Shown here: one piece after another, positions 1-6,978 of the stretch
Layout of the letters: every line of letters starts with the position of its first letter
How positions within the stretch are numbered: the stretch's first letter is position 1
DNA from: Ancylobacter koreensis
Lineage (GTDB): Bacteria; Pseudomonadota; Alphaproteobacteria; Rhizobiales; Xanthobacteraceae
Direction: 5' to 3'
Assembly: GCF_023016525.1 (NCBI RefSeq)
Contig: NZ_JALKCG010000004.1
Location: 62,001-126,000 of the forward strand
Length of the DNA stretch: 64,000 nt
Made by a program: the position numbers and the translations under genes
The notes under the pieces: generated by a model
What the model was told of the DNA's origin: nothing
Databases searched by the model: none
The model's input: only the letters and a program-made list of their open reading frames with translations

Positions 1-646
1 TCGCCGGGTCGATCACCGCGACCGTGCCGCCGACTTCCGACGAGACCCAGAGCTGCTTGCCGTCCTCGGTGAACTGGGCGATGCGCGGGCGGGAATCGAC
101 GAGGATGTTCTCGATGATCTCGTTGTTCGAGGTGTCGACCACATGCGCCATGTTGGTCGTCTCGGACGTGTTGACCATGTATTTGCCGTCGGGGCTGATG
201 CCCATGCCCTCGGGCTCGACGCCGACCGGGATCTCGGCAACGAGATCGTTGTTCTCGACATTCACCACCGTGACCATGTTGTCGTCTTCGTTGGCGATGT
301 AGAGCGGGTTGCCGGAGGGGTGCAGCACGAACAGCTCCGGGTCGGGCCCCGAGCGCAGCGTCTTCACCAGCTTGAGCGTGGCGGCGTCGTACACCTCGAC
401 GCGGTTGTCGTCGGAGGCGCAGACATAGATCAGCTTGCCGTCCGGGCTGGCGATGATGCCGCGCGGGCGCCGGCCGGTCTTGATGGTGTCGATGACCTTC
501 AGCGTGTTCATGTCGACCACGCTCATCGTGTGGTCGCGCTCATTGGTGACGAAGGCGCGCGGGCTGGCCTGCGCCGGAAGCGCGTCGACCATCAGCAGCC
601 CCGCGAGGGCGGCGATGCCGGTCGACAGCATGATCGGACGTTTCAT
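1..646 (-). CDS. PQQ-associated YVTN beta-propeller protein (3' part outside window)
   Basis: Only the first ~215 residues are present; the frame runs off the left edge. The start ATG has a strong AGGAGGAA ribosome binding site. Residues 1-24 form a signal peptide ending in PAQA, so the protein should be periplasmic. The rest is a series of beta-propeller blades with repeated SPDGK and VVD-x-T motifs, as in the YVTN family found with PQQ-dependent alcohol dehydrogenases. It lies 38 bp downstream of the PQQ-type ABC binding protein on the same strand, so the two are probably one operon. The exact role of these propellers is not established; members occur in lanthanide-uptake (lut-like) loci. 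Confidence 0.85.
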   Translation of the reverse strand, partial: MKRPIMLSTGIAALAGLLMVDALPAQASPRAFVTNERDHTMSVVDMNTLKVIDTIKTGRRPRGIIASPDGKLIYVCASDDNRVEVYDAATLKLVKTLRSGPDPELFVLHPSGNPLYIANEDDNMVTVVNVENNDLVAEIPVGVEPEGMGISPDGKYMVNTSETTNMAHVVDTSNNEIIENILVDSRPRIAQFTEDGKQLWVSSEVGGTVAVIDPA

Positions 647-684
647 CGTTTCCTCCTGGCAATTCTTTGATTTTATTGAACGTC

Positions 685-1941
685 TTACTGGAGCTTGCAG
701 GCCGATTCCGGCCGGTCGAAGCCCAGCGTGTCGAGCGGCGACGTCTGGTGCAGGAAGCCGGCCTGCGGCGAGAGCGTCACCGTGTTGGTGGCGTGGGTGA
801 GCAGGATCGGCTGGCGCAGCTGGTGGTCCCAGTCGCGGAACGAGGCGGCGACGCCCTTGAACACCGGCAGGTCGTAGTCGGGCGACAGCAGCTGCGCCTT
901 CACCTTGGCGGGGGCACTGTCGCGCGTCTTCAGGCTGGCGGAGCCCACCGCGAACACGCCCTGCCACATCTGGAAGTCCAGCGGCAGCATCAGGCGCTTG
1001 GACTGCTTGAAGAAGCGGCTCTGGAGCTGTGAGGCGCCCCAGTTCTCCATCGTCGGGTGCCATGAGAGCGGCATGAGGCCCTGCGTGCCGGCGATGGGAC
1101 GCGACAGCCAGGTGTTGTAGGGCAGGATGTCGCCGAATTCGCCGAGCTCATCGGCGACGATCAGAAGATCGTATTCGCCGACCTGCGTGCCGCGCGGCAC
1201 CTCGGACTGCGCGGTGGCGCGCGCGTCCGGGCCATAGTCCCATTCCTTTTCGGCGACGATCTTGGCGCCGAACTTCTTCGCCGAGCGGCGCACCGCCTCG
1301 GCATAGAGCTTGTCGCCGTCGGTGCGCCCGACCATCAGGAACCAGTTGCGCCAGCGCTTGGTGACGAGGAACTGCGCCAGCGCGTCGGTCAGCATGGCCC
1401 GGCTCGGGGCGATGTGGAACACGTTGGCGCGGCAGTCCTGCTGGCGCAGCCGGTCGTCGGTGGCGCCGACATTGATGAAGACGACGTCCTGCCCCTTATA
1501 GGCGTCGGCAATCTTCAGCAGCTGGTCGGCCGGCACGTCGAGCAGGATGAAGCCGTTGCCCGCCTCGACCAGCTTCTGCACCACGGGCAGAGGGTCGCCA
1601 TCGGTCGGCACGATCTCGGTGGAGAGCTTGTAGTCGAGCTTGAGGAAGCGGCCGCTGGTGAGGTTGTCGCGGATGCCGAGCTCGGCGCCGGCGATGCCAA
1701 GATCGTCCGGCGGCATCTGCAGCGGGGCGATCCATGGCGGCGGCTCGGGAAGCTGGCGCACGACGCCGATGTGGAAGGTCTGCGCCGGCGCAATGGCGGC
1801 CGCCGGCTTGGCCGTCAGCGGCGGTGACGCAACGGAAGGTGTGGCCGGGCCCGTCTCCTGCGCGCGGGCGGGCAGGGGAGCCAGCATTGCAATGCCCGCC
1901 GCGATCAGCGCCGCTACTGCGGCGCTCGCCATCCATCTCAT
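685..1941 (-). CDS. ABC substrate-binding protein, PQQ-dependent alcohol dehydrogenase type (LutA/PedA-like)
   Basis: A 418-residue periplasmic binding protein with a signal peptide at about 1-27 (ends LPARAQ). The body has the branched-chain-amino-acid-type bilobed fold, with stretches such as HIGVVRQLPEPPPW near the mature N-terminus and DYDLPVFKGVAASFRDWDHQ near the C-terminus. These match the binding-protein family encoded beside PQQ alcohol dehydrogenases. Relatives include the binding proteins of the lanthanide-linked lut and ped ABC systems, so lanthanide uptake is a reasonable inference but is not shown here. The cognate ATPase and permease are not in the window; they may lie beyond the left edge after the YVTN gene. 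Confidence 0.85.
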   Translation of the reverse strand: MRWMASAAVAALIAAGIAMLAPLPARAQETGPATPSVASPPLTAKPAAAIAPAQTFHIGVVRQLPEPPPWIAPLQMPPDDLGIAGAELGIRDNLTSGRFLKLDYKLSTEIVPTDGDPLPVVQKLVEAGNGFILLDVPADQLLKIADAYKGQDVVFINVGATDDRLRQQDCRANVFHIAPSRAMLTDALAQFLVTKRWRNWFLMVGRTDGDKLYAEAVRRSAKKFGAKIVAEKEWDYGPDARATAQSEVPRGTQVGEYDLLIVADELGEFGDILPYNTWLSRPIAGTQGLMPLSWHPTMENWGASQLQSRFFKQSKRLMLPLDFQMWQGVFAVGSASLKTRDSAPAKVKAQLLSPDYDLPVFKGVAASFRDWDHQLRQPILLTHATNTVTLSPQAGFLHQTSPLDTLGFDRPESACKLQ

Positions 1942-2209
1942 CGGCCTTCCATCCCACGGCTGGTGTTGTTGTCCGCGACAGTGTCTTCGGAACTTTTCTC
2001 AGATGCCGTGGGAAAACTCTACGCAATCGAAATCCAGCATTCAATAAAATTGCGAGCATAAGAAACTAATAAGAAAATGTAACGCCCTCGTCATTGCAAG
2101 CATAGCGCATGTATTGCAACCGGGAACTTTTTCCCGGTCTCTTGCGGGAGATCATTCCGTCGATATGATTGGGCCGGACGAGAACAATGCCCGGCACGGG
2201 AGGCGGAGA
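1942..2209. promoter_or_regulatory. Divergent promoter region between PQQ-type binding protein and DUF2380 gene
   Basis: This 268-bp AT-richer gap separates two divergent genes. It carries an ATAAGAAA direct repeat (2058-2065 and 2069-2076), an ATTGCAA direct repeat (2093-2099 and 2113-2119), and a perfect 8-bp inverted repeat with a CTTT loop (2119-2138). No clear sigma-70 hexamer pair stands out. Confidence 0.5.
2057..2076 (-). promoter_or_regulatory. Candidate OmpR-type response-regulator box (tandem TCTTAT, 11-bp period)
   Basis: Read toward the leftward gene, the core TTCTTAT occurs twice exactly 11 bp apart. The same arrangement and orientation is found upstream of pqqA (9483-9501). 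Direct half-sites one helical turn apart are typical for OmpR/PhoB-family regulators, and such a pair is encoded at 6979-9320. Binding is inference. Confidence 0.45.
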
Positions 2210-2743
2210 ATGGGAAAAACCTCAAGGACCATCGGCCCGGTGCTCGCAGCCGCGCTGGGACTTCTGTCGCTGGCCGGACAGGCACACGCGGCCACCCGGG
2301 TCGCCGTGTTCGATTTCGAGTTGTTCGACACCAGCGGCGAGGCGGACCCTCGGGGCCCGCATCCGGAGGAAAAACACCGCCTCGCGCTGATCACGCAGGA
2401 GATGCGCAGCAAGCTCGCTGCCGCCGGTTACGACGTGGTCGACCTCAAGCCGGAGGAAGCGCGCATCGAGGAGAATACCCCGTTCCGCAATTGCAACAGC
2501 TGCGAATTGCCGATTGCCCGCGCGCTCGGCGCCGACATAGAGGTGATCGGCCTCGTGCAGAAAGTCTCCAACCTCATCCTCAATATCAACTTCCAGATCC
2601 GCGACGTCGAGACCGGGCAGGTGCTGCGCGCCGGCAGCGCCGACATCCGCAACAACACCGATGAATCCTGGATGCGCGGCGTGTCCTATCTGGTGCGCAA
2701 CCGCCTGTTCGATCCGCCGCTGACCGGGAAGGCCGCACCGTGA
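2210..2743 (+). CDS. DUF2380-type exported protein
   Basis: A 177-residue protein with an N-terminal signal peptide (about 1-28, ending GQAHA). The mature part starts ATRVAVFDFELFDTSGE and contains a Cys pair in NCNSCELP. The fold and first strand (VAVFDFEL) fit the DUF2380 family, which has no assigned biochemical function. I chose the ATG at 2210 because it directly precedes the hydrophobic signal and follows a GGAGGCGGAG ribosome binding site; an in-frame ATG at 2114 would add 32 hydrophilic residues. It ends 10 bp before the ABC binding-protein gene, so the four genes 2210-5255 are probably one operon. Confidence 0.8.
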   Translation: MGKTSRTIGPVLAAALGLLSLAGQAHAATRVAVFDFELFDTSGEADPRGPHPEEKHRLALITQEMRSKLAAAGYDVVDLKPEEARIEENTPFRNCNSCELPIARALGADIEVIGLVQKVSNLILNINFQIRDVETGQVLRAGSADIRNNTDESWMRGVSYLVRNRLFDPPLTGKAAP

Positions 2744-2753
2744 GAAACGCCTG

Positions 2754-3785
2754 ATGACCCCTTTCCGCTCCCTCGCTCCCCTCTCGCGCCGCGCGCTGCT
2801 GGCGGGCGCCGCCGGCTTTGCCGGCTTGTCCCTCGTACCGGCGCGGGCGCAGGAGGGCGCGGGCGCGCCCGTCGATCCCGAGCGACAGCTGCGCGTCGGC
2901 ACGCTGAAATTCGGCACGCTCAACTGGCTGCTGGAGACCATTCGTGCCGAGGGGTTCGACCGTCGCGAGGGGCTGACGCTGGAGAGCGTCGACTTCGCCG
3001 GCGGGCAGGCCACGACCGTCGCGCTGCAGGCCGGCGACATCGACCTCATCGTCAGCGACTGGCTGTGGGCGCTGCGCCGTACGCAGGATGGCGAGCGCAT
3101 GCGCTTCGCCCCCTTCTCCAACGCGCTCGGCGCCCTGATGGTCGCCGCCGACGGGCAGGTGAAGACGCCGGCCGACCTCAAGGGCCGCAAGATCGGCGTC
3201 GCCGGCGGCGCGCTCGACAAGAGCTGGCTGCTGCTGCGCGCCTATTACAAGGCGCAGACCGGCACCGACCTCGCCGACGATGCCGAGCCGGTGTTCGGCG
3301 CCGCGCCGCTGGTGAGCGAACAGCTCGCGCTCGGGCGCGTCGATGCGGTGCTGACCTTCTGGCCCTACGCGGCGCGGCTCGACGCGCGCGGCTTCCGCCG
3401 GCTGCTCGACGTGAAGGAGATCGTGCGCGGCCTCGGCATCGACCCCACCCCGCCGCTGGTCGGCTTCGTCTGGCGCAACGCCGTCATGACCGAGCGGGGC
3501 GCGGCCATCTCCGCCTTCCTGCGCGCCGCCGCTTCGGCCAACCGTGTGCTGGCGAGCGACAACGCCGCCTGGGACCGCATCCGCCCGCTGATGCAGGCCA
3601 ATGACGACGCCGAATTCGCCCGGCTGCGCGACTATTACCGTGCCGGCATTCCCGGTGCCTTCGGCGAGGCCGAGCGCGCGTCCTGCGCGAAGCTCTACGA
3701 GGTGCTGGCGCAGATCGGCGGGCCCGAGCTGGTCGGGCCCAATCCCGGCTTCGAGCGCTCGCTGTTCGGCCCCGTGGGCGAGTGA
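2754..3785 (+). CDS. NMT1/SsuA-type ABC transporter substrate-binding protein
   Basis: A 343-residue binding protein. The N-terminus has SRRALLAGAAGFAG, a twin-arginine-like signal, ending near VPARAQ. The mature part has the nitrate/sulfonate/taurine-type fold: LRVGTLKFGTLNW, then VDFAGGQATTVALQAGDIDLIVSDW, then PADLKGRKIGVAGGALDKSW. It is followed directly by its permease and ATPase genes. The ligand cannot be read from sequence. Position next to DUF2380 and C1 genes suggests a small anion or cofactor-related solute, but this is inference. Confidence 0.88.
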   Translation: MTPFRSLAPLSRRALLAGAAGFAGLSLVPARAQEGAGAPVDPERQLRVGTLKFGTLNWLLETIRAEGFDRREGLTLESVDFAGGQATTVALQAGDIDLIVSDWLWALRRTQDGERMRFAPFSNALGALMVAADGQVKTPADLKGRKIGVAGGALDKSWLLLRAYYKAQTGTDLADDAEPVFGAAPLVSEQLALGRVDAVLTFWPYAARLDARGFRRLLDVKEIVRGLGIDPTPPLVGFVWRNAVMTERGAAISAFLRAAASANRVLASDNAAWDRIRPLMQANDDAEFARLRDYYRAGIPGAFGEAERASCAKLYEVLAQIGGPELVGPNPGFERSLFGPVGE

Positions 3786-3792
3786 GGCCGTC

Positions 3793-4542
3793 GTGTCCGC
3801 CGCCGCGCGTCTGGGGCTGACCGCGACCTCCCTGCTGGCGCTGCTGCTGCTCTGGCAGCTCGCCGCCTGGTGGATCGCCTCGCCGCTGCTGCCCGATCCG
3901 GCCGCCGTGGTCGAGGCGGGCATGCGCGCCACGCGAACCGGCGTGCTGCCGTCGAGCATCGCCATCACCCTCGGCCGGGTCGCCGCCAGCTTTCTCATCG
4001 CCATGGTGGTCGGCTCGGCCATCGGCATTCTGCTCGGCCGCTCGCCGGCGCTGAACGAGCTGTTCGGCCCGTGGGTGATCGTGCTTCTGAACCTGCCGGC
4101 GCTGGTGGTCATCATCCTGTGCTACGTCTGGTTCGGCCTCACCGAGGCGGCGGCGATCACGGCGGTGTCGATCAACAAGATCCCCAATGTCGCCGTCACC
4201 CTGCGCGAGGGCGCCGCCGCCCTGTCGCGCGATCTCGACGAGATGGCGCGGGTCTATCGCCTCGGCCCGCTCGCCACGCTGCGCCATGTGGTGCTGCCGC
4301 AGCTCGTGCCCTTCTTCGCCGCCAGCGCCCGCTCCGGCCTCGCGCTGACCTGGAAGATCGTGCTGGTGGTGGAACTGCTCGGCCGCTCCAACGGCGTCGG
4401 CTTCGAATTGCAGACGGCGTTCCAGCTTTTCGACGTCGCCACCATCCTCGCCTATGCACTCGCCTTCACGGCGGTTGTGCAATTCATCGAGGTCGGGCTG
4501 ATGCAGCCATGGGAACGCCATGCCGGGCGGTGGCGGCGATGA
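3793..4542 (+). CDS. ABC transporter permease (nitrate/sulfonate/taurine type)
   Basis: About 249 residues with roughly six hydrophobic segments. The cytoplasmic coupling (EAA) loop reads EMARVYRLGPLATLRHVVLP. The GTG at 3793 is chosen as start: it lies 7 bp after the stop of the binding protein and just before the first membrane segment. The frame is open further upstream, but that stretch overlaps the binding-protein gene. The stop overlaps the start of the ATPase gene by 4 bases (ATGA), which indicates translational coupling. Confidence 0.88.
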   Translation: MSAAARLGLTATSLLALLLLWQLAAWWIASPLLPDPAAVVEAGMRATRTGVLPSSIAITLGRVAASFLIAMVVGSAIGILLGRSPALNELFGPWVIVLLNLPALVVIILCYVWFGLTEAAAITAVSINKIPNVAVTLREGAAALSRDLDEMARVYRLGPLATLRHVVLPQLVPFFAASARSGLALTWKIVLVVELLGRSNGVGFELQTAFQLFDVATILAYALAFTAVVQFIEVGLMQPWERHAGRWRR

Positions 4543-5255
4543 GCGCGCTGCGTCTCGACATCGCCGAGAAGCGCTACCCCGCGCAGGCCGGGGCGCCAGC
4601 GCGCGAGATATTTCACGAGTTCCGCCTCGACGTCGACGACGGTGCCTTCGTCGTGTTGCTCGGCGCCTCGGGCCTCGGCAAGACGACGCTGCTCAACATC
4701 GTTGCCGGCCTCGACCGCGATTTTCGCGGCGCGGTGCGCTTCGATGAGGACGGGAAGGCGCCGCGCATCGCCTACGCCTTCCAGAACCCGCGCCTGCTAC
4801 CCTGGCGTACCGTGCTGGAGAATGTCGCGCTGGTGCTGCCGGCCGGCGAGGAGGGTCGCCGGCGGGCGCTCGACATGCTCGGCGAGGTGGGGCTGGCGGA
4901 GCTCGCCGACGCCTATCCCGAGCGGCTGTCGCTTGGCCAGCAGCGCCGCGTCGCGCTGGCCCGCGCCTTCATCATCGAGCCCGACCTGCTGTTGATGGAT
5001 GAGCCCTTCGTCTCGCTGGACGAGGCGGGCGCCGCGCGTCTGCGCGCACTGCTGCGCCGCCTGCTGGAACGCTGCCCCGCCACCGTGCTGTTCGTCACCC
5101 ATGACAGCGCCGAGGCGGTGGAGCTGGCCAGCCGCATCGTCGTGCTGGAGGGGGCTCCCGCGCGCCTCGCGCGCGACCTGCCGGTCGCCCTGACCGCCGA
5201 GGAGCGCGAGGGCGAGGCCGGGCACGAACTCCGCCGCGCCCTGGGCGGAAAGTAA
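4539..5255 (+). CDS. ABC transporter ATP-binding protein (SsuB/TauB type)
   Basis: A 238-residue ATPase with all nucleotide-binding motifs in order: Walker A GASGLGKTT (about 42-50), Q-loop AFQNPRLLPW, signature LSLGQQRR, Walker B LLLMDEPFVSLD, and switch histidine in VTHD. Signature LSLGQ differs slightly from the usual LSGGQ but keeps the functional Ser and Gly. It completes the importer of the two preceding genes. It ends convergently facing fae; the tandem hairpins beyond it have their T-tract on the other strand. Confidence 0.9.
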   Translation: MSALRLDIAEKRYPAQAGAPAREIFHEFRLDVDDGAFVVLLGASGLGKTTLLNIVAGLDRDFRGAVRFDEDGKAPRIAYAFQNPRLLPWRTVLENVALVLPAGEEGRRRALDMLGEVGLAELADAYPERLSLGQQRRVALARAFIIEPDLLLMDEPFVSLDEAGAARLRALLRRLLERCPATVLFVTHDSAEAVELASRIVVLEGAPARLARDLPVALTAEEREGEAGHELRRALGGK

Positions 5256-5329
5256 GCAGGCCAGACGTCCACAGGATTGCTGGCCAACATTTCCTGCGCG
5301 TGGCCTGCAAGCTCCGGTGAGCCTCATCC

Positions 5330-5360
5330 AAATAAAAAGGCCCGGAGCCAGAGGCTCCGG
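5330..5360 (-). terminator. fae terminator, copy 3 of tandem array
   Basis: On the minus strand an 8-bp stem (CCGGAGCC/GGCTCCGG, loop TCT) is followed by GCCTTTTTATTT, a standard intrinsic terminator. It is identical over 31 bp to the copies at 5376 and 5419. Confidence 0.8.
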
Positions 5361-5375
5361 CAATTCTTCTTCCCG

Positions 5376-5406
5376 AAATAAAAAGGCCCGGAGCCAGAGG
5401 CTCCGG
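5376..5406 (-). terminator. fae terminator, copy 2 of tandem array
   Basis: Identical 31-bp unit: 8-bp GC stem with TCT loop and a trailing T-rich run on the minus strand. It is separated from its neighbours by 15 and 12 bp of unrelated sequence. Confidence 0.8.
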
Positions 5407-5418
5407 CGATCCCCGATC

Positions 5419-5449
5419 AAATAAAAAGGCCCGGAGCCAGAGGCTCCGG
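5419..5449 (-). terminator. fae terminator, copy 1 (first met by transcription from fae)
   Basis: First of three identical intrinsic terminators, 170 bp beyond the fae stop codon. Stem CCGGAGCC/GGCTCCGG, then GCCTTTTTATTT on the minus strand. Confidence 0.8.
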
Positions 5450-5618
5450 GCCGGGGGTCGCGTTGGGCACGAGAAGGCGGTTTGCCGCCCCCTGCTTGGC
5501 GCAAGTGACGGTGCGGGCACCGTCACTTGTTGAGGAATATCGCCGCCAACCGCTGGAGCAGGCCCTTCGGATACTGGGCCGCGGGCGGTGGTTTTGTCTG
5601 CCCAGGGTTGCTTCCGAT

Positions 5619-6125
5619 CTAGGCGGCGAAGGGGTGCTTGGCCGAGGCGGCCTGAGCAAGGACTTCCTTGATCGACGGCGAGCCGTCGACGGCGCGCTTC
5701 AGCGCTTCCTTGGTCGCCTGGTAGTTGAACTGCTGGATCTTGGCGTCGTCCGCCGCTTCCCAGTGGATGAACACGCCGACCGAGATGAACAGGTCGTCGG
5801 CTTCTTCCTCGGGGATCACGCCCTCGGCCACGCTGTCCACGACAGCCTTGGCGACGGCATACTGGGCGGGGCCGAACATCTGGACGGCCTGACGGGCGTC
5901 CTTGATCGTCACCTTGTTGAACAGGATGGTGTTCGGCTTGGCGAGCAGGTTCGGGGTCACGACCGCGAGCAGCGAGGTGAAGCCGTCCTTGTTGTTCGTC
6001 AGCGCGTTTACGAAGGCGCTTTCCGCCGCCGAACCGCGCGGCCCGATGATCAGGTCGATATGCGCCACTTCGTTGCCATCGCCCACCAGCGACTCGCCGA
6101 TGAGTACCTTATTGATCTTGGCCAT
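5619..6125 (-). CDS. fae: Formaldehyde-activating enzyme
   Basis: Condenses formaldehyde with tetrahydromethanopterin to methylene-H4MPT in the cytoplasm, the entry step of the H4MPT-linked formaldehyde oxidation pathway of methylotrophs. The 168 residues match the usual ~170-residue enzyme. They carry the characteristic [18 protein letters not shown] segment (conserved His at 22), [28 protein letters not shown] and [14 protein letters not shown], and end in HPFAA. The ATG has a GGGAGGAA ribosome binding site. It is monocistronic, with its own long upstream region and an unusual triple terminator, as expected for a very highly expressed gene. Other H4MPT-pathway genes are not in the window. 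Confidence 0.97.
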   Translation of the reverse strand: MAKINKVLIGESLVGDGNEVAHIDLIIGPRGSAAESAFVNALTNNKDGFTSLLAVVTPNLLAKPNTILFNKVTIKDARQAVQMFGPAQYAVAKAVVDSVAEGVIPEEEADDLFISVGVFIHWEAADDAKIQQFNYQATKEALKRAVDGSPSIKEVLAQAASAKHPFAA

Positions 6126-6617
6126 CTATTCCTCCCAGAACGGGGTTGCATGACGAAGGGTCGGGTCTACCCTTCAGAGATGTCCCGGCTATCTTTGTTG
6201 CAGCGTTTGGAACACCAAACCGGTTGGCCCGATAGCGCGACCAGACACGTTACGGATGTGAGACTAGGCCCGCTTCCCCTTTATCCGCAAGGGATTCTTC
6301 ATCCGTGTGACGCCGCGGCGCGGGCTTGCCCCATGTTTCTTGCTCGCATCGTGAATGGCGCCTGCCGTTGCGAAGCCAGGCGGCATGGTGAAAACTTCGG
6401 CAGTCGAGGCGTTCGTCCGTGCGTGCGGCGACGCCGGCCCCTCGCGCGGGCGTCATGCCTGCCGTCGGCGGTATCCTGTTGCGGGTTGGGCGAGGCGGCG
6501 GTTCTTGCTAAAATTCGTAGCGAAAATGGCAACTGCCGCGGGCGGCGAAAGCCATCGTCCTTGGCCTGACGGGGGAAATGCTCGGGCGCCTTTGTCTCTC
6601 CGCCTCGAGGATTTTTC
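6126..6617. promoter_or_regulatory. Upstream region of fae (492 bp), with two inverted repeats
   Basis: No convincing gene is visible. Close to fae there are GAAGGGT-n7-ACCCTTC (6155-6175) and GTTTGG-AACA-CCAAAC (6205-6220). They lie about 30 and 80 bp upstream of the fae start and could be operators or leader hairpins. The distal 300 bp toward the small protein gene at 6618 shows nothing I can name. Confidence 0.4.
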
Positions 6618-6827
6618 ATGGAGCTCATACTCTCGGTCTGCCTCATCGCCAGCCCCGGCACCTGCCGCGAGGAGCCGGTTCCGGTCGGGCTCGAAAGCCG
6701 GCCGGCCAGCTTCCAGTGCATGATTGACGCGCCGGTCGTGATCGCCGAATGGAGCGAGACCCACCCGAAATGGCGGGTCACCAAATGGCGGTGCGCGCCC
6801 CATGGCGCCGGTGGTCGCGACATCTGA
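6618..6827 (+). CDS. Small conserved-looking exported Cys protein, function unknown
   Basis: A 69-residue protein beginning MELILSVCLIASPGTCREEP, with a short hydrophobic N-terminus, four cysteines (8, 16, 34, 59) and a C-terminal part HPKWRVTKWRC. The spacing of cysteines suggests two disulfides in the periplasm. I recognise the general pattern (short hydrophobic start, CREE-like segment, W-rich end) from unnamed alphaproteobacterial proteins, but no function is known. It is 150 bp upstream of the histidine kinase gene on the same strand. It is short, so the call rests on its ordered Cys/Trp pattern and position. Confidence 0.6.
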   Translation: MELILSVCLIASPGTCREEPVPVGLESRPASFQCMIDAPVVIAEWSETHPKWRVTKWRCAPHGAGGRDI

Positions 6828-6978
6828 CGCGGACGGCCTGCCGCGCTCGCGCGTGACGACGATGCTGCGTGGCAAACGCGTCCGCAGGCTCGTGCTGCGC
6901 CGCAGCGTGCGCGTCGCGTCCGTCCGTGGAATCATCGCCCGCCATCTCCGTTCGGGTGGCGCAGGTCGGTGAGGCGCC

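Larger units (their letters stand above)
5256..5618. other. Intergenic region with hairpins between the ABC operon and fae
   Basis: No gene is visible. The stretch holds three identical terminator hairpins (5330-5449) and a separate perfect 12-bp inverted repeat with a CGGG loop (5502-5529, arms CAAGTGACGGTG/CACCGTCACTTG). That second hairpin has no T-tract on either strand. Confidence 0.7.

Noticed and set aside
5330-5449. CRISPR-like array: three identical 31-bp units with short unique spacers
   Set aside because: Spacers are only 12-15 bp, each unit is a terminator stem with a T-run, and no cas gene is near.
6250-6456. Short open frames in the 492-bp region upstream of fae
   Set aside because: No ribosome binding site, no recognisable pattern, and Arg-rich composition typical of random GC-rich frames.
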